This document shows positions 1 to 7,591 of a stretch of 64,000 nucleotides of DNA, piece after piece (the stretch's first letter is position 1; the number at the start of each line of letters is the position of its first letter). Source of the stretch: Streptomyces sp. AC555_RSS877. Lineage in GTDB: Bacteria; Actinomycetota; Actinomycetes; Streptomycetales; Streptomycetaceae. A program made the translations under genes and the position numbers. Location of the stretch: NCBI RefSeq assembly GCF_019049245.1, contig NZ_JAGMUK010000181.1, positions 106,190 through 170,189 of the forward strand, read 5' to 3'. The notes beneath the pieces are model-generated. The model was not told where the DNA came from. It worked only from the letters and a program-made list of their open reading frames with translations, and searched no databases.

Positions 1-1
1 C

Positions 2-436
2 ACGCTCGGCGGCCCCGAGATCTGGGTCCTGCCCATCGCGACCCTGCTGATCCGCCCCTTCGGCGTACTGGTCCAGGTGGTGCGCGGCAGCATGGTCAGC
101 GCGTTGTCCGCGCCCTACGTCAAGATCGCCCGGAGCAAGGGCGCCACGCCCCGGCGCGTGGTCTTCGGGCACGCCCTGCGCAACGCCGCGACGCCGGTCC
201 TGACCGTCGCGGGCGACCTGACGGTGGGTCTGGTCAACGGCGCGGTGATCGTCGAGACGATCTTCGGCTGGCCCGGCATCGGCAAACTCATGATCGACTC
301 CATCCTCCAGCGCGACTTCGCGGTCCTCCAGGCAGCCGTGCTCCTGACCGCCGTGACGATCTTCGCGCTGAACATCCTCGTCGACGTCTGCCACGCGCTG
401 ACCGACCCCCGAGTGCGACAGGCGGTGCCGGCGTGA
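2..436 (+). CDS. Peptide/nickel-type ABC permease (DppB-like), 5' end cut off
   Basis: Inner-membrane permease subunit of a peptide/opine/nickel family importer. Only the C-terminal 144 residues lie in the window; the frame is open from base 2, so the true start is outside. The cytoplasmic EAA loop is visible (ARSKGATPRRVVFGHALRNA), followed by two hydrophobic segments, as in the C-terminal half of DppB/OppB. The stop overlaps the GTG start of the next permease by 4 bases (GTGA), implying translational coupling. The family assignment is secure; the substrate (peptide, nickel or other) cannot be told from sequence. Confidence 0.93.
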   Translation, partial: TLGGPEIWVLPIATLLIRPFGVLVQVVRGSMVSALSAPYVKIARSKGATPRRVVFGHALRNAATPVLTVAGDLTVGLVNGAVIVETIFGWPGIGKLMIDSILQRDFAVLQAAVLLTAVTIFALNILVDVCHALTDPRVRQAVPA

Positions 437-1410
437 GCGAGGCAACCAGCACGACGCGAGAAGAGACCGACGTCCCGGAGGAAACCACCCCCGACCAGCA
501 CCGGCGGCCGAGCCTGTGGCGGATGCTGGGCCGGGACCGGGCCGCGGCCGTAGGGGCCGTCATCCTCACCGTGGTCGCCCTCGTGGCCCTCTTCGGCCGG
601 CTGTTCATCGGCGACCGCGCCCAACGCCAGGACCTGGACGCCTCCCTGCGACCACCGTCCCTGAGCGACGGAATGTACGGGCTGCTCGGCACCGACGTCC
701 TGGGGCGCAGCATGGTGGCCCGGCTGATCGAGGCGGCGGCGACGACGCTGTCCGTGGCCGTCCCGGCGGTGCTGTGCTCGCTGGCCATCGGCTCGGCCCT
801 CGGACTGTGGGCCGGCTACCACGGAGGACGCCGCGAGAGCGTGGCGATGCGGCTCGCCGACGTGATCCTCAGCTTCCCCTCGCTGCTGATCGCGGTGGTC
901 GTGCTGTACGTCTTCTCGCCCAGCGCGCTGAACCTCGTACTGATCCTGGCCGTGACCCGTATACCGGTGTACCTGCGCACCGCGCGGGCCGAGGCGGCGG
1001 AACTGCGCAGCCGGCTGTTCGTCGACGCGGCCCGGACCTTCGGCACCCCCAGCCAGGTGATCATCTACCGGCACCTTCTGCCGATCGCCCTGCCGACCCT
1101 GCTCACCGTCGCCACCCTCGACTTCTGCTTCGTGATGCTCACCGAGTCGTCGCTGAGCTTCCTGGGCATCGGAATCCAGCCCCCGGACGTCAGTTGGGGC
1201 CTGATGGTCGCCCAGGGACGGCAGTACCTCCAGACCGCGTGGTGGATCACCGTGCTGCCGGGACTCGCCATCGTGCTCACCACCGTGTCCGCGACGGTGC
1301 TCGCCGCCTGGGCCCGCATCGCCACCGACCCCGCCCAGCGCTGGCGCCTGAGGCTGCCCAAGAAGCGCCGGGCCGTCTCGGCCGCCGTTCCTCCGGAGAT
1401 GATCCCGTGA
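433..1410 (+). CDS. Peptide/nickel-type ABC permease (DppC-like)
   Basis: Second permease of the importer, 325 residues, the usual DppC/OppC length. An N-terminal membrane helix (about residues 38-60) is followed by a periplasmic-side loop and a five-helix BPD_transp_1 core, with the EAA loop in RTFGTPSQVIIYRHLLPIAL. The GTG start at 433 overlaps the previous stop, and its own stop overlaps the next GTG by 4 bases, so all four genes form one tightly coupled operon. No substrate-binding protein is visible; it is probably upstream of the window. Confidence 0.94.
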   Translation: MSEATSTTREETDVPEETTPDQHRRPSLWRMLGRDRAAAVGAVILTVVALVALFGRLFIGDRAQRQDLDASLRPPSLSDGMYGLLGTDVLGRSMVARLIEAAATTLSVAVPAVLCSLAIGSALGLWAGYHGGRRESVAMRLADVILSFPSLLIAVVVLYVFSPSALNLVLILAVTRIPVYLRTARAEAAELRSRLFVDAARTFGTPSQVIIYRHLLPIALPTLLTVATLDFCFVMLTESSLSFLGIGIQPPDVSWGLMVAQGRQYLQTAWWITVLPGLAIVLTTVSATVLAAWARIATDPAQRWRLRLPKKRRAVSAAVPPEMIP

Positions 1411-2420
1411 CGAGCAACACCGCTTCCGCCCCGACCACGACGGACACCCCCGCCCTGGAAGTCGAGGGACTGTGCGTGGACCTGAGCACGCCCTCCGGGA
1501 CGGTACGCGCCGTCGACGGCGTCAGTTTCAGCGTCCGCCGCGGCCGCACCCTGGCCCTGCTGGGCGAGTCCGGCTGCGGCAAGTCGATGACCGCACTGTC
1601 CGTGGTCGGTCTGCTGGACCCCGCGGCGGCGGTCACCGGCGGTGCCGTCCGCGTCCGGGGCGACGACACCCTGCGCATGAGCCCCGCGGAACGCCGCAAG
1701 CTGGCCGGCCCGGTCCTGTCCATCGTCTTCCAGGACGCTCTGACCGCCCTCAACCCGGTGCAGCCGGTGGGCAGGCAGATCGGCGAACCCTTCCGCATCC
1801 ACCAGGGACTCTCCCGGCGCCAGGCCCAGGAGAAGGCGATCGAGCTGATGACGCGGGTGGGCATCCCCGAGCCGAGGCAACGGGCCCGGTCCTATCCCCA
1901 CCAGTTCTCCGGCGGCATGCGGCAGCGGCTGCTCATCGCGATGGCCGTCGCCCTCGCACCCGACGTGCTCATCGCCGACGAACCCACCACCGCCCTCGAC
2001 GTGACCGTGCAGGCGCAGATCATGCGGCTGCTGCGGGACCTCCAGGACGAGCGGGACATGGCCGTCGTTCTGATCACCCACGATCTGGCCGTGGTCGCAC
2101 AGCGCGCCGACGACGTGGTCGTGATGTACGCCGGCACGGTCGTGGAGAACGGACCGGTGCACGACGTCTTCTCCGCACCCCGCCACCCCTACACCCGGGG
2201 GCTGCTCGACTCGGTGCCCGAAGGCAGTGTGCGCGGACGCCCGTTGCCCGCCGTTCCCGGCAGCCCGCCCGAGCTGAGCGCGGTGCCGCCCGGCTGCGTC
2301 TTCCAGGCCCGTTGCCCGCTGGTGCGCGAGCGTTGTGTCCAGGAGCGGCCGTCCCTGCGTCCGTCGGGCGACGGTCGCTTCGCCGCCTGTCACTTCTCCG
2401 AGGAGCTCGACCGTGTCTGA
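1407..2420 (+). CDS. Peptide-type ABC transporter ATP-binding protein (DppD-like)
   Basis: Cytoplasmic ATPase, 337 residues. Visible motifs: Walker A GESGCGKS (residues 53-60), the signature FSGGMRQRL, Walker B DVLIADEP, and the H-loop in LITHDLAVV. The C-terminus carries the oligopeptide-transporter extension with spaced cysteines (PGCVFQARCPLVRERC), which in this family can hold an iron-sulfur cluster. The GTG start is set by the 4-base overlap with the permease. It works with the following ATPase as a heterodimer; substrate unknown. Confidence 0.95.
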   Translation: MTSNTASAPTTTDTPALEVEGLCVDLSTPSGTVRAVDGVSFSVRRGRTLALLGESGCGKSMTALSVVGLLDPAAAVTGGAVRVRGDDTLRMSPAERRKLAGPVLSIVFQDALTALNPVQPVGRQIGEPFRIHQGLSRRQAQEKAIELMTRVGIPEPRQRARSYPHQFSGGMRQRLLIAMAVALAPDVLIADEPTTALDVTVQAQIMRLLRDLQDERDMAVVLITHDLAVVAQRADDVVVMYAGTVVENGPVHDVFSAPRHPYTRGLLDSVPEGSVRGRPLPAVPGSPPELSAVPPGCVFQARCPLVRERCVQERPSLRPSGDGRFAACHFSEELDRV

Positions 2421-3462
2421 GTCCCGCGCCACCACCGCCGCCCCCGGGCCCCGCGCGGACGGCACCCAGGAGAGCCCGCCGCTGCTGGAGGTACGAGGGG
2501 TCACCAAGACCTTCGGCAGCGGCCGGCGCCGGCTGACCGCCCTGGACGGGGTGGACGTACGGATCGGCCGGGGCCAGACCCTCGGGCTCGTCGGCGAATC
2601 GGGCTGCGGCAAGTCCACCCTGGCCCGGGTGCTGCTCGGGCTGGAGCGTCCGGACTCCGGCACCGTGCGGTTCGACGGAACCGACCCCTTCGCCCTGCGC
2701 GGCAAGGAGTTGCTGGCCTGGCGCCGGCGGGTGCAGATGGTCTTCCAGGATCCCTTCGCCTCGCTCAACGCGCGCATGTCCGCCGCCGACCTGATCGGCG
2801 AACCCTGGCGCACCCACAAAGACGTCGTACCGGGCGCTAAGGCCCGCGAGAAGCGGATCCGCGAACTGCTCGCCCTGGTCGGACTGCGGGAGAGCGACGC
2901 CCACCGCTACCCCAACGAGTTCTCCGGCGGCCAGCGCCAGCGCATCGGCATCGCCCGCGCGCTCGCCCTGGACCCCGACCTCATCGTCTGCGACGAACCC
3001 GTCTCCGCCCTCGACCTGTCGGTCCAGGCGCAGGTGTTGAACGTACTCTCCGACCTGCGCACACGCCTCGGCGTCACCTACCTGTTCATCTCCCACGACC
3101 TGTCCGTGGTCCGCTACATCTCGGACCAGGTCACCGTGATGTATCTGGGCAAGGTCATCGAACACGGAGACACGGAGGAGGTTTTCGAACAGCCCCAACA
3201 CCCCTATACGGCCGCCCTGATGTCGGCCGCCCCCGTCCTCGGCACCGCCCGCACCCACCGTCCGGAGATCCAGCTCCAAGGGGAGATCCCCTCTCCCTTC
3301 GACATCCCCTCCGGGTGCCGCTTCCGCACCCGGTGCTGGCGTGCCGAGGACCGGTGCGCGACCCAGGCACCGCCGGTCGTGGTGCGGGAGAGGGCGGACG
3401 GGGCCGAACCCCACACGGCCCTGTGTCACTTCCCGTTGGAGGAGACGTCCGCGCGGGCGTGA
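2413..3462 (+). CDS. Peptide-type ABC transporter ATP-binding protein (DppF-like)
   Basis: Second ATPase of the importer, 349 residues from a GTG that overlaps the preceding stop by 8 bases. Walker A GESGCGKST (residues 61-69), signature FSGGQRQRIGIA, Walker B LIVCDEPVSALD and the H-loop LFISHDLSVV are intact. The C-terminal cysteine-rich oligopeptide domain (GCRFRTRCWRAEDRC) is present. It is the last gene of the operon; about 260 bases follow with no gene I can support. Confidence 0.95.
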   Translation: MSESRATTAAPGPRADGTQESPPLLEVRGVTKTFGSGRRRLTALDGVDVRIGRGQTLGLVGESGCGKSTLARVLLGLERPDSGTVRFDGTDPFALRGKELLAWRRRVQMVFQDPFASLNARMSAADLIGEPWRTHKDVVPGAKAREKRIRELLALVGLRESDAHRYPNEFSGGQRQRIGIARALALDPDLIVCDEPVSALDLSVQAQVLNVLSDLRTRLGVTYLFISHDLSVVRYISDQVTVMYLGKVIEHGDTEEVFEQPQHPYTAALMSAAPVLGTARTHRPEIQLQGEIPSPFDIPSGCRFRTRCWRAEDRCATQAPPVVVRERADGAEPHTALCHFPLEETSARA

Positions 3463-3724
3463 CCGGCCCACCGTCAGATCCGGCCTCTCGAATCCACGGT
3501 GGTGCTGCTGCTCGCCGGCGGCAGGACCGTGTCGGTCTGGGGGGACGGGGGCGGGCGGCAGGACCTGCGTGGCCGCGGCCGCGGCTGGGCCCTCGCCCAC
3601 CACCTCCCGCTCCCTGTCGCCGGAGTGGTCCTCGTCGGCGCCATGGTGACCGTCGCCTGCCACGTCTCGCGACAACCGCCTCCGCAGTGGTCGCCGTCCA
3701 CCGGACATCCGGCAGTATGACCTT

Positions 3725-4171
3725 GTGACCCTCATCCGTGGCCCAGGTGACCGTGGCGTCGTCACCGTCGCCGATCCAGTACGGACCCGTCTGGCGGCGG
3801 CCGGGGCCGCGGTGGTGACGGCCGGTGCGGGCCTGGGGCTCAGGGCAGTGGCGGCAGGGGACGTGGCCAAGTACGGCGGAGACGCGCTGTACACCGTCCT
3901 GATCCATACCCTTGTCGTTCTGACAGTGCCGCGCGTGAGGCCTGTGACGGCCGCCGGAAGCGCGTTGGCGTTCAGTTGGGCGGTCGAGTTCCTTCAGCTC
4001 AGCAACGTGCCGGCCGAGCTCTCCGCCCGCAGCTCTGTCGCCCGCCTCGTGCTGGGTTCCACCTTCAACCCACCCGACCTGTTCTGGTACGCAGTGGGCG
4101 CGGCGGCGGGCTGGCTCGTCCACACTGCAGCGGGGTCTTTCCTGTCATGCCGGCCGAAGGGACGCGCCTGA
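3725..4171 (+). CDS. DUF2809-type small membrane protein
   Basis: Predicted integral membrane protein of 148 residues from a GTG start. It has four hydrophobic segments and the family-like stretches KYGGDALYTVLIH, WAVEFLQL and DLFWYAVGAAAGW, which match DUF2809 (VanZ-like topology). The role of the family is unknown. It stands alone, between the ABC operon and the convergent ligase gene. The first 20 residues are not hydrophobic and may not all be translated. Confidence 0.75.
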   Translation: MTLIRGPGDRGVVTVADPVRTRLAAAGAAVVTAGAGLGLRAVAAGDVAKYGGDALYTVLIHTLVVLTVPRVRPVTAAGSALAFSWAVEFLQLSNVPAELSARSSVARLVLGSTFNPPDLFWYAVGAAAGWLVHTAAGSFLSCRPKGRA

Positions 4172-4276
4172 AGCCATCTCCATGGCGGCGAAGCCGCAGG
4201 CCTGTCGGTACGCGCCGGTCCCTCCTTCCGGCACACGAGGAACTCCCGCGGGACTTCCCGCAGGTCGTGATCCGCG

Positions 4277-4316
4277 TCCGTCGCTCCGTCGCTCCGTCGC
4301 TCGGTCGCTGCGTCGC
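4277..4316. repeat. Five-copy 8-bp tandem repeat
   Basis: Units of tccgtcgc: three identical copies, then tcggtcgc and tgcgtcgc. It lies in the convergent gap between the DUF2809 gene and the ligase, 88 bases beyond the ligase stop. It is probably a simple-sequence expansion. Confidence 0.8.
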
Positions 4317-4403
4317 ACCCACGGGCCCCGACTGCATCGACGTCGCGAGCCCCGGCCTGCTGGTCCGGGTTCGCGTCGATTCCAGGGTGGTTGCCTCTGC
4401 TTC

Positions 4404-6494
4404 TCAGCTGACGAAGTCGGCGAGGAGGGCGGCGAATTCGTCGGGGGTGGCAAGGCGGATGCCGAGGGTTTCTGCCTTGGCGCGCTTGGATCCGGCGCCT
4501 TCTCCGGCGACGACGAGGCTGGTCTTCTTGGAGACGCTGGAGGAGGAGCGGCCGCCGGCGCGTTCGACGAGTTCGTTCATCTGGTTGCGGCTGAGCTTCT
4601 CCAGCGGGCCACTCATCTTTCCCGTCACCACGACCGTCATCCCGTCCAGAGGCAGACCCGCTCCGTCCGCTGGTGCGTGCGGGCTGTCGTCGGCGGCGCC
4701 GGTCGCGGGGGAGGGCGGTGTGGCGCCTGGCTCGGTCATGTTCACCCCGGCCGCGGCGAGTCTGTCGATGACCGGGGCGAGGTCGGCCAGTTCGAGGACG
4801 ATGGACGGGGCCTTCTCGGTGCCGATGCCGTCGACCCGCTGCATCGTTTCGGCGTCGGCGGCGCGGATGTTGTCCATGGTGGCGAAGTAGCGGGCGATGC
4901 GCCGGGACATGGACCGGCCGGTGCCCCGGACGCCGAGCGCGCACAAAACCCGTGACAGGGGCTGGTCTTTGGCTGCGCTGATGGCGGTGAGGAGGTTGTC
5001 GGTGCTGGTCTCGCCCATCCGGTCCAGGCTCAGGAGCTGGTCGCGGGTGAGGGTGAACAGGTCGGCGAGGTCGGAGACCAGGCCGGCCTCGACCAGCTGA
5101 ACGACGCGGGTCGCGCCCAGTCCCTCGATGTCGAGCTGGTCGCGTCCGGCGGCGTAGGACAGGGCGGCGACCAGGTGGCAGTTGCGGCCGTTCTCGCAGC
5201 GCCAGCGCTGCTCGCTGGTGTCGATGCCCGACCCGCACCGCGGACACACCTCGGGGAAGACGATCGGCTGCTCCTCACCGGTGCGAAGGTGGGCGACCGG
5301 TGCTTCGATGCGGGGGATGACGTCACCGGCGCGGTGGACCATGACGTGGTCGCCCAGGCGCAGGTCACGGCGGGTGATGTCGCCGGGGTTGTGGAGGGTG
5401 GCGTAGGTGATGGTGGCGCCGTCGATGGTGACCGGTTCCAGGACCGCACGCGGGGCGATGATGCCGGTGCGGCCCACGTTCCACTCCACCTCCAGCAGAC
5501 GGGTGATCTTCTCCACGGCGGGCAGCTTGTAGGCGATCGCCCACCGCGGGGCACGTGAGCCCGATCCCGCGGCCTGCTGGTCGGCCGCGAGGTCGGCCTT
5601 GATGACCACTCCGTCGATCCCGAACGGCAACTCCGCCCGCAACCCCTCGATCTCCCGCACCCGGGCCAGGACCTGCTCGACTGTGGCGGCGGTGACCCCG
5701 GGGACGGTGGTGGCGGCCGTCGTGTTGATCCCGTACTCGGCGCTCGTGGCCATCAGGTCGCTGTGCGCGAGCTGGCCCAGACGCTCGGCAAGCACAGACT
5801 CGGTGTCGGGCAGCGGCAGCAGGCCATAGCCGAAGAACGTCATCGGCACGGTGTACGCGCGGTCCTTGGCGCGCAGGGTTCCCGCCGAGGCGCCCCGCGG
5901 GTTGGCGAACGGCTGGCCGCCGTGCGCGGTGCGCACCTCGTTGGCGTGCTCGAACTGCGCGGTGGTCATGAGGACTTCACCGCGCACTTCCACGGTGACC
6001 GGCTCGGCCAGCTGTTCGGGCAGGCCCTCAATGGTGCCGATTGCGTGCGAGACGTCCTCCCCGGCCGTCCCGTCTCCGCGGGTGATCAGCCGGGTGAGGC
6101 GGCCGCGGCTGTAGCGGGCGGCGATCGCCAGCCCGTCGAGCTTGGGCTCCACGCTGAATGACGTGACGTCGTGGCCGATGCGCCGGGCCAGCGAGGCGGT
6201 CCAGGCAGCGAACTCCTCCGGGGAGAAGACGTTGTCCAGGCTCAGCATCGCCACCGTGTGCGGCACGTCCCCCTCCACGGCCCCGCCGGCGACCTTCCCG
6301 GTGGGGGAGTCGGGCAGTACTTCATCGGGGTGATCGGCTTCCCACGCAGAGATGCCACGCACCAGCCGGTCGTACGTGTCGTCGTCCATCGGCGAGGTGC
6401 CGCCCGCGTAGTAGGCGGCCGCAGCCTTCACCGCATCCTCGACCGCCTGCGCGTAGGCGGCGGCATCCACGATCTGAGCAGCTGGAGTCGTCAT
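4404..6494 (-). CDS. ligA: NAD-dependent DNA ligase LigA
   Basis: Seals nicks in duplex DNA using NAD. 696 residues, normal for LigA. Order of parts: N-terminal Ia domain (about 1-70), adenylation domain with the AMP-accepting lysine in KLDG (K118), OB fold, four-cysteine zinc finger (CPRCG...RWRCENGRNC, about 416-440), helix-hairpin-helix region (LDIEGLGATR, GVRGTGRSMSRRIA) and C-terminal BRCT domain (GMTVVVTGKMSG onward). The frame stays open upstream, but the first residues that resemble LigA begin at the ATG at 6494. Streptomycetes often have two ligA genes; without the rest of the genome I cannot say whether this is the housekeeping copy. Confidence 0.95.
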   Translation of the reverse strand: MTTPAAQIVDAAAYAQAVEDAVKAAAAYYAGGTSPMDDDTYDRLVRGISAWEADHPDEVLPDSPTGKVAGGAVEGDVPHTVAMLSLDNVFSPEEFAAWTASLARRIGHDVTSFSVEPKLDGLAIAARYSRGRLTRLITRGDGTAGEDVSHAIGTIEGLPEQLAEPVTVEVRGEVLMTTAQFEHANEVRTAHGGQPFANPRGASAGTLRAKDRAYTVPMTFFGYGLLPLPDTESVLAERLGQLAHSDLMATSAEYGINTTAATTVPGVTAATVEQVLARVREIEGLRAELPFGIDGVVIKADLAADQQAAGSGSRAPRWAIAYKLPAVEKITRLLEVEWNVGRTGIIAPRAVLEPVTIDGATITYATLHNPGDITRRDLRLGDHVMVHRAGDVIPRIEAPVAHLRTGEEQPIVFPEVCPRCGSGIDTSEQRWRCENGRNCHLVAALSYAAGRDQLDIEGLGATRVVQLVEAGLVSDLADLFTLTRDQLLSLDRMGETSTDNLLTAISAAKDQPLSRVLCALGVRGTGRSMSRRIARYFATMDNIRAADAETMQRVDGIGTEKAPSIVLELADLAPVIDRLAAAGVNMTEPGATPPSPATGAADDSPHAPADGAGLPLDGMTVVVTGKMSGPLEKLSRNQMNELVERAGGRSSSSVSKKTSLVVAGEGAGSKRAKAETLGIRLATPDEFAALLADFVS

Positions 6495-6793
6495 GCCCTC
6501 ATCCTGCCTGCCACCACTGACAACGCCCCATGGCGAGCTGCCGCCCGGCTCCCTGTCGAGAGGCTGCGGTCGGGCCCGAGTGGTGGATGTCCAGATCACC
6601 TCTCTGGCAGATGACCGTGCGTGTACGACCAGGGCGGCCGTGCAAACTCCTGCGCGCCGAGTCCACTCGCACCCAGCTCGCCCTGCGTCGGGCATGCCGT
6701 CACGGTGACCCTGTGGACCGCATCGCGGCTGGATGGTCGTCCACGCCAATCGTGTCGACCTGCATGATCGGGACGTCTCGTAGGCTGACTTGC

Positions 6794-7276
6794 ATGAAAG
6801 AGGCAGACAGGCAGACAGCAGCCGGGGCCCAAGGCGAGCGCCTGATGGACCCGGCCAGCGGTATTGCGCCTCCGCCGGAGGGCTGGCTCCCGTGCCCATG
6901 CTGCGGGCATCAGATGTTCGGCGAGCACGGAGGCTACGAGATCTGCTCCGTGTGCTACTGGGAGGACGACCTCGCGCAGCTGCGGTGGCCGTGGAGTTTC
7001 GGAGCCAATGCGGTGTGCTTGGTCGACGGGCAACGGAACTATCAGCGCTTCGGCGCCATGGAGGAGCGATTCCTCAAGAACGTGCGGCCTCCCGCTCACG
7101 ACGAGCCGTTGGATCCAGGGTGGCGTCCGATCGACCCGTCTCGGGACTCCTTCGAAGAGCCGGCCAGTAGTGGCAAGTGGCCCGATGACCCCAAAGTCCT
7201 GTACTGGTGGCGCCTCACTTTCTGGCGACGCAACGCGCACCCGGCAACGCCGCATCCTCGCCCATCGGAGGGCTGA
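6794..7276 (+). CDS. CPCC-motif cysteine-rich protein
   Basis: 160-residue soluble protein with the hallmark of the CPCC family: CPCCG at residues 34-38 followed by ICSVCYWEDD, so C34, C36, C37, C51 and C54 could bind a metal. The rest is polar and Trp/Pro-rich, without signal or membrane segment. In other bacteria such domains occur as small stand-alone proteins of unknown role. The start could also be the ATG at 6845, which would remove 17 poorly conserved-looking residues. A strong hairpin follows the gene. Confidence 0.78.
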   Translation: MKEADRQTAAGAQGERLMDPASGIAPPPEGWLPCPCCGHQMFGEHGGYEICSVCYWEDDLAQLRWPWSFGANAVCLVDGQRNYQRFGAMEERFLKNVRPPAHDEPLDPGWRPIDPSRDSFEEPASSGKWPDDPKVLYWWRLTFWRRNAHPATPHPRPSEG

Positions 7277-7329
7277 GCCGGCCAGGCTCACCACGGTTGG
7301 CCTCCTTGGCTGACGAGGAGACGCGGAAT

Positions 7330-7357
7330 GGCCAACTGGAGTGCATCCCAGTTGGCC
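7330..7357 (+). terminator. Hairpin after the CPCC gene
   Basis: Perfect 10-bp inverted repeat (GGCCAACTGG / CCAGTTGGCC) around an 8-base loop, 53 bases after the CPCC stop. No T-run follows, which is usual for Streptomyces terminators. The rest of the 7277-7583 gap holds only a pentamer repeat. Confidence 0.6.
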
Positions 7358-7566
7358 ACTCCGGTACTCAGCTTGGTGATCAACGTGAGCCGAAGTGCGA
7401 CAGGTGGCCGCGGTGCCGCGCGTATGCCTGGAGGAGGTGCAATCAAGAACCGGCCAAGAGTCGGGCCCTGCTCTGGCCTCTTGCGCTCGGACGACGTTCC
7501 CCAGGTTCCACGAGTCCTTCGCGGAGCCGGGGCGAGGCACTCCGGGCGGGAGGGCGAGGTAGGGCC

Positions 7567-7591
7567 GGTCAGGTCAGGTCAGGTCAGGTCA
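7567..7591. repeat. Five tandem GGTCA pentamers over a stop codon
   Basis: Five perfect copies of ggtca. The stop codon of the minus-strand gene that ends at 7584 lies inside the array, so the extreme 3' end of that gene has been taken over by a microsatellite. Unit number would not change the stop used, because the first TGA is met at once. Confidence 0.85.

Noticed and set aside
4277..7591. Short repeats at 4277-4316 and 7567-7591 as CRISPR-like arrays
   Set aside because: Units are 5-8 bases without spacers; simple tandem repeats.
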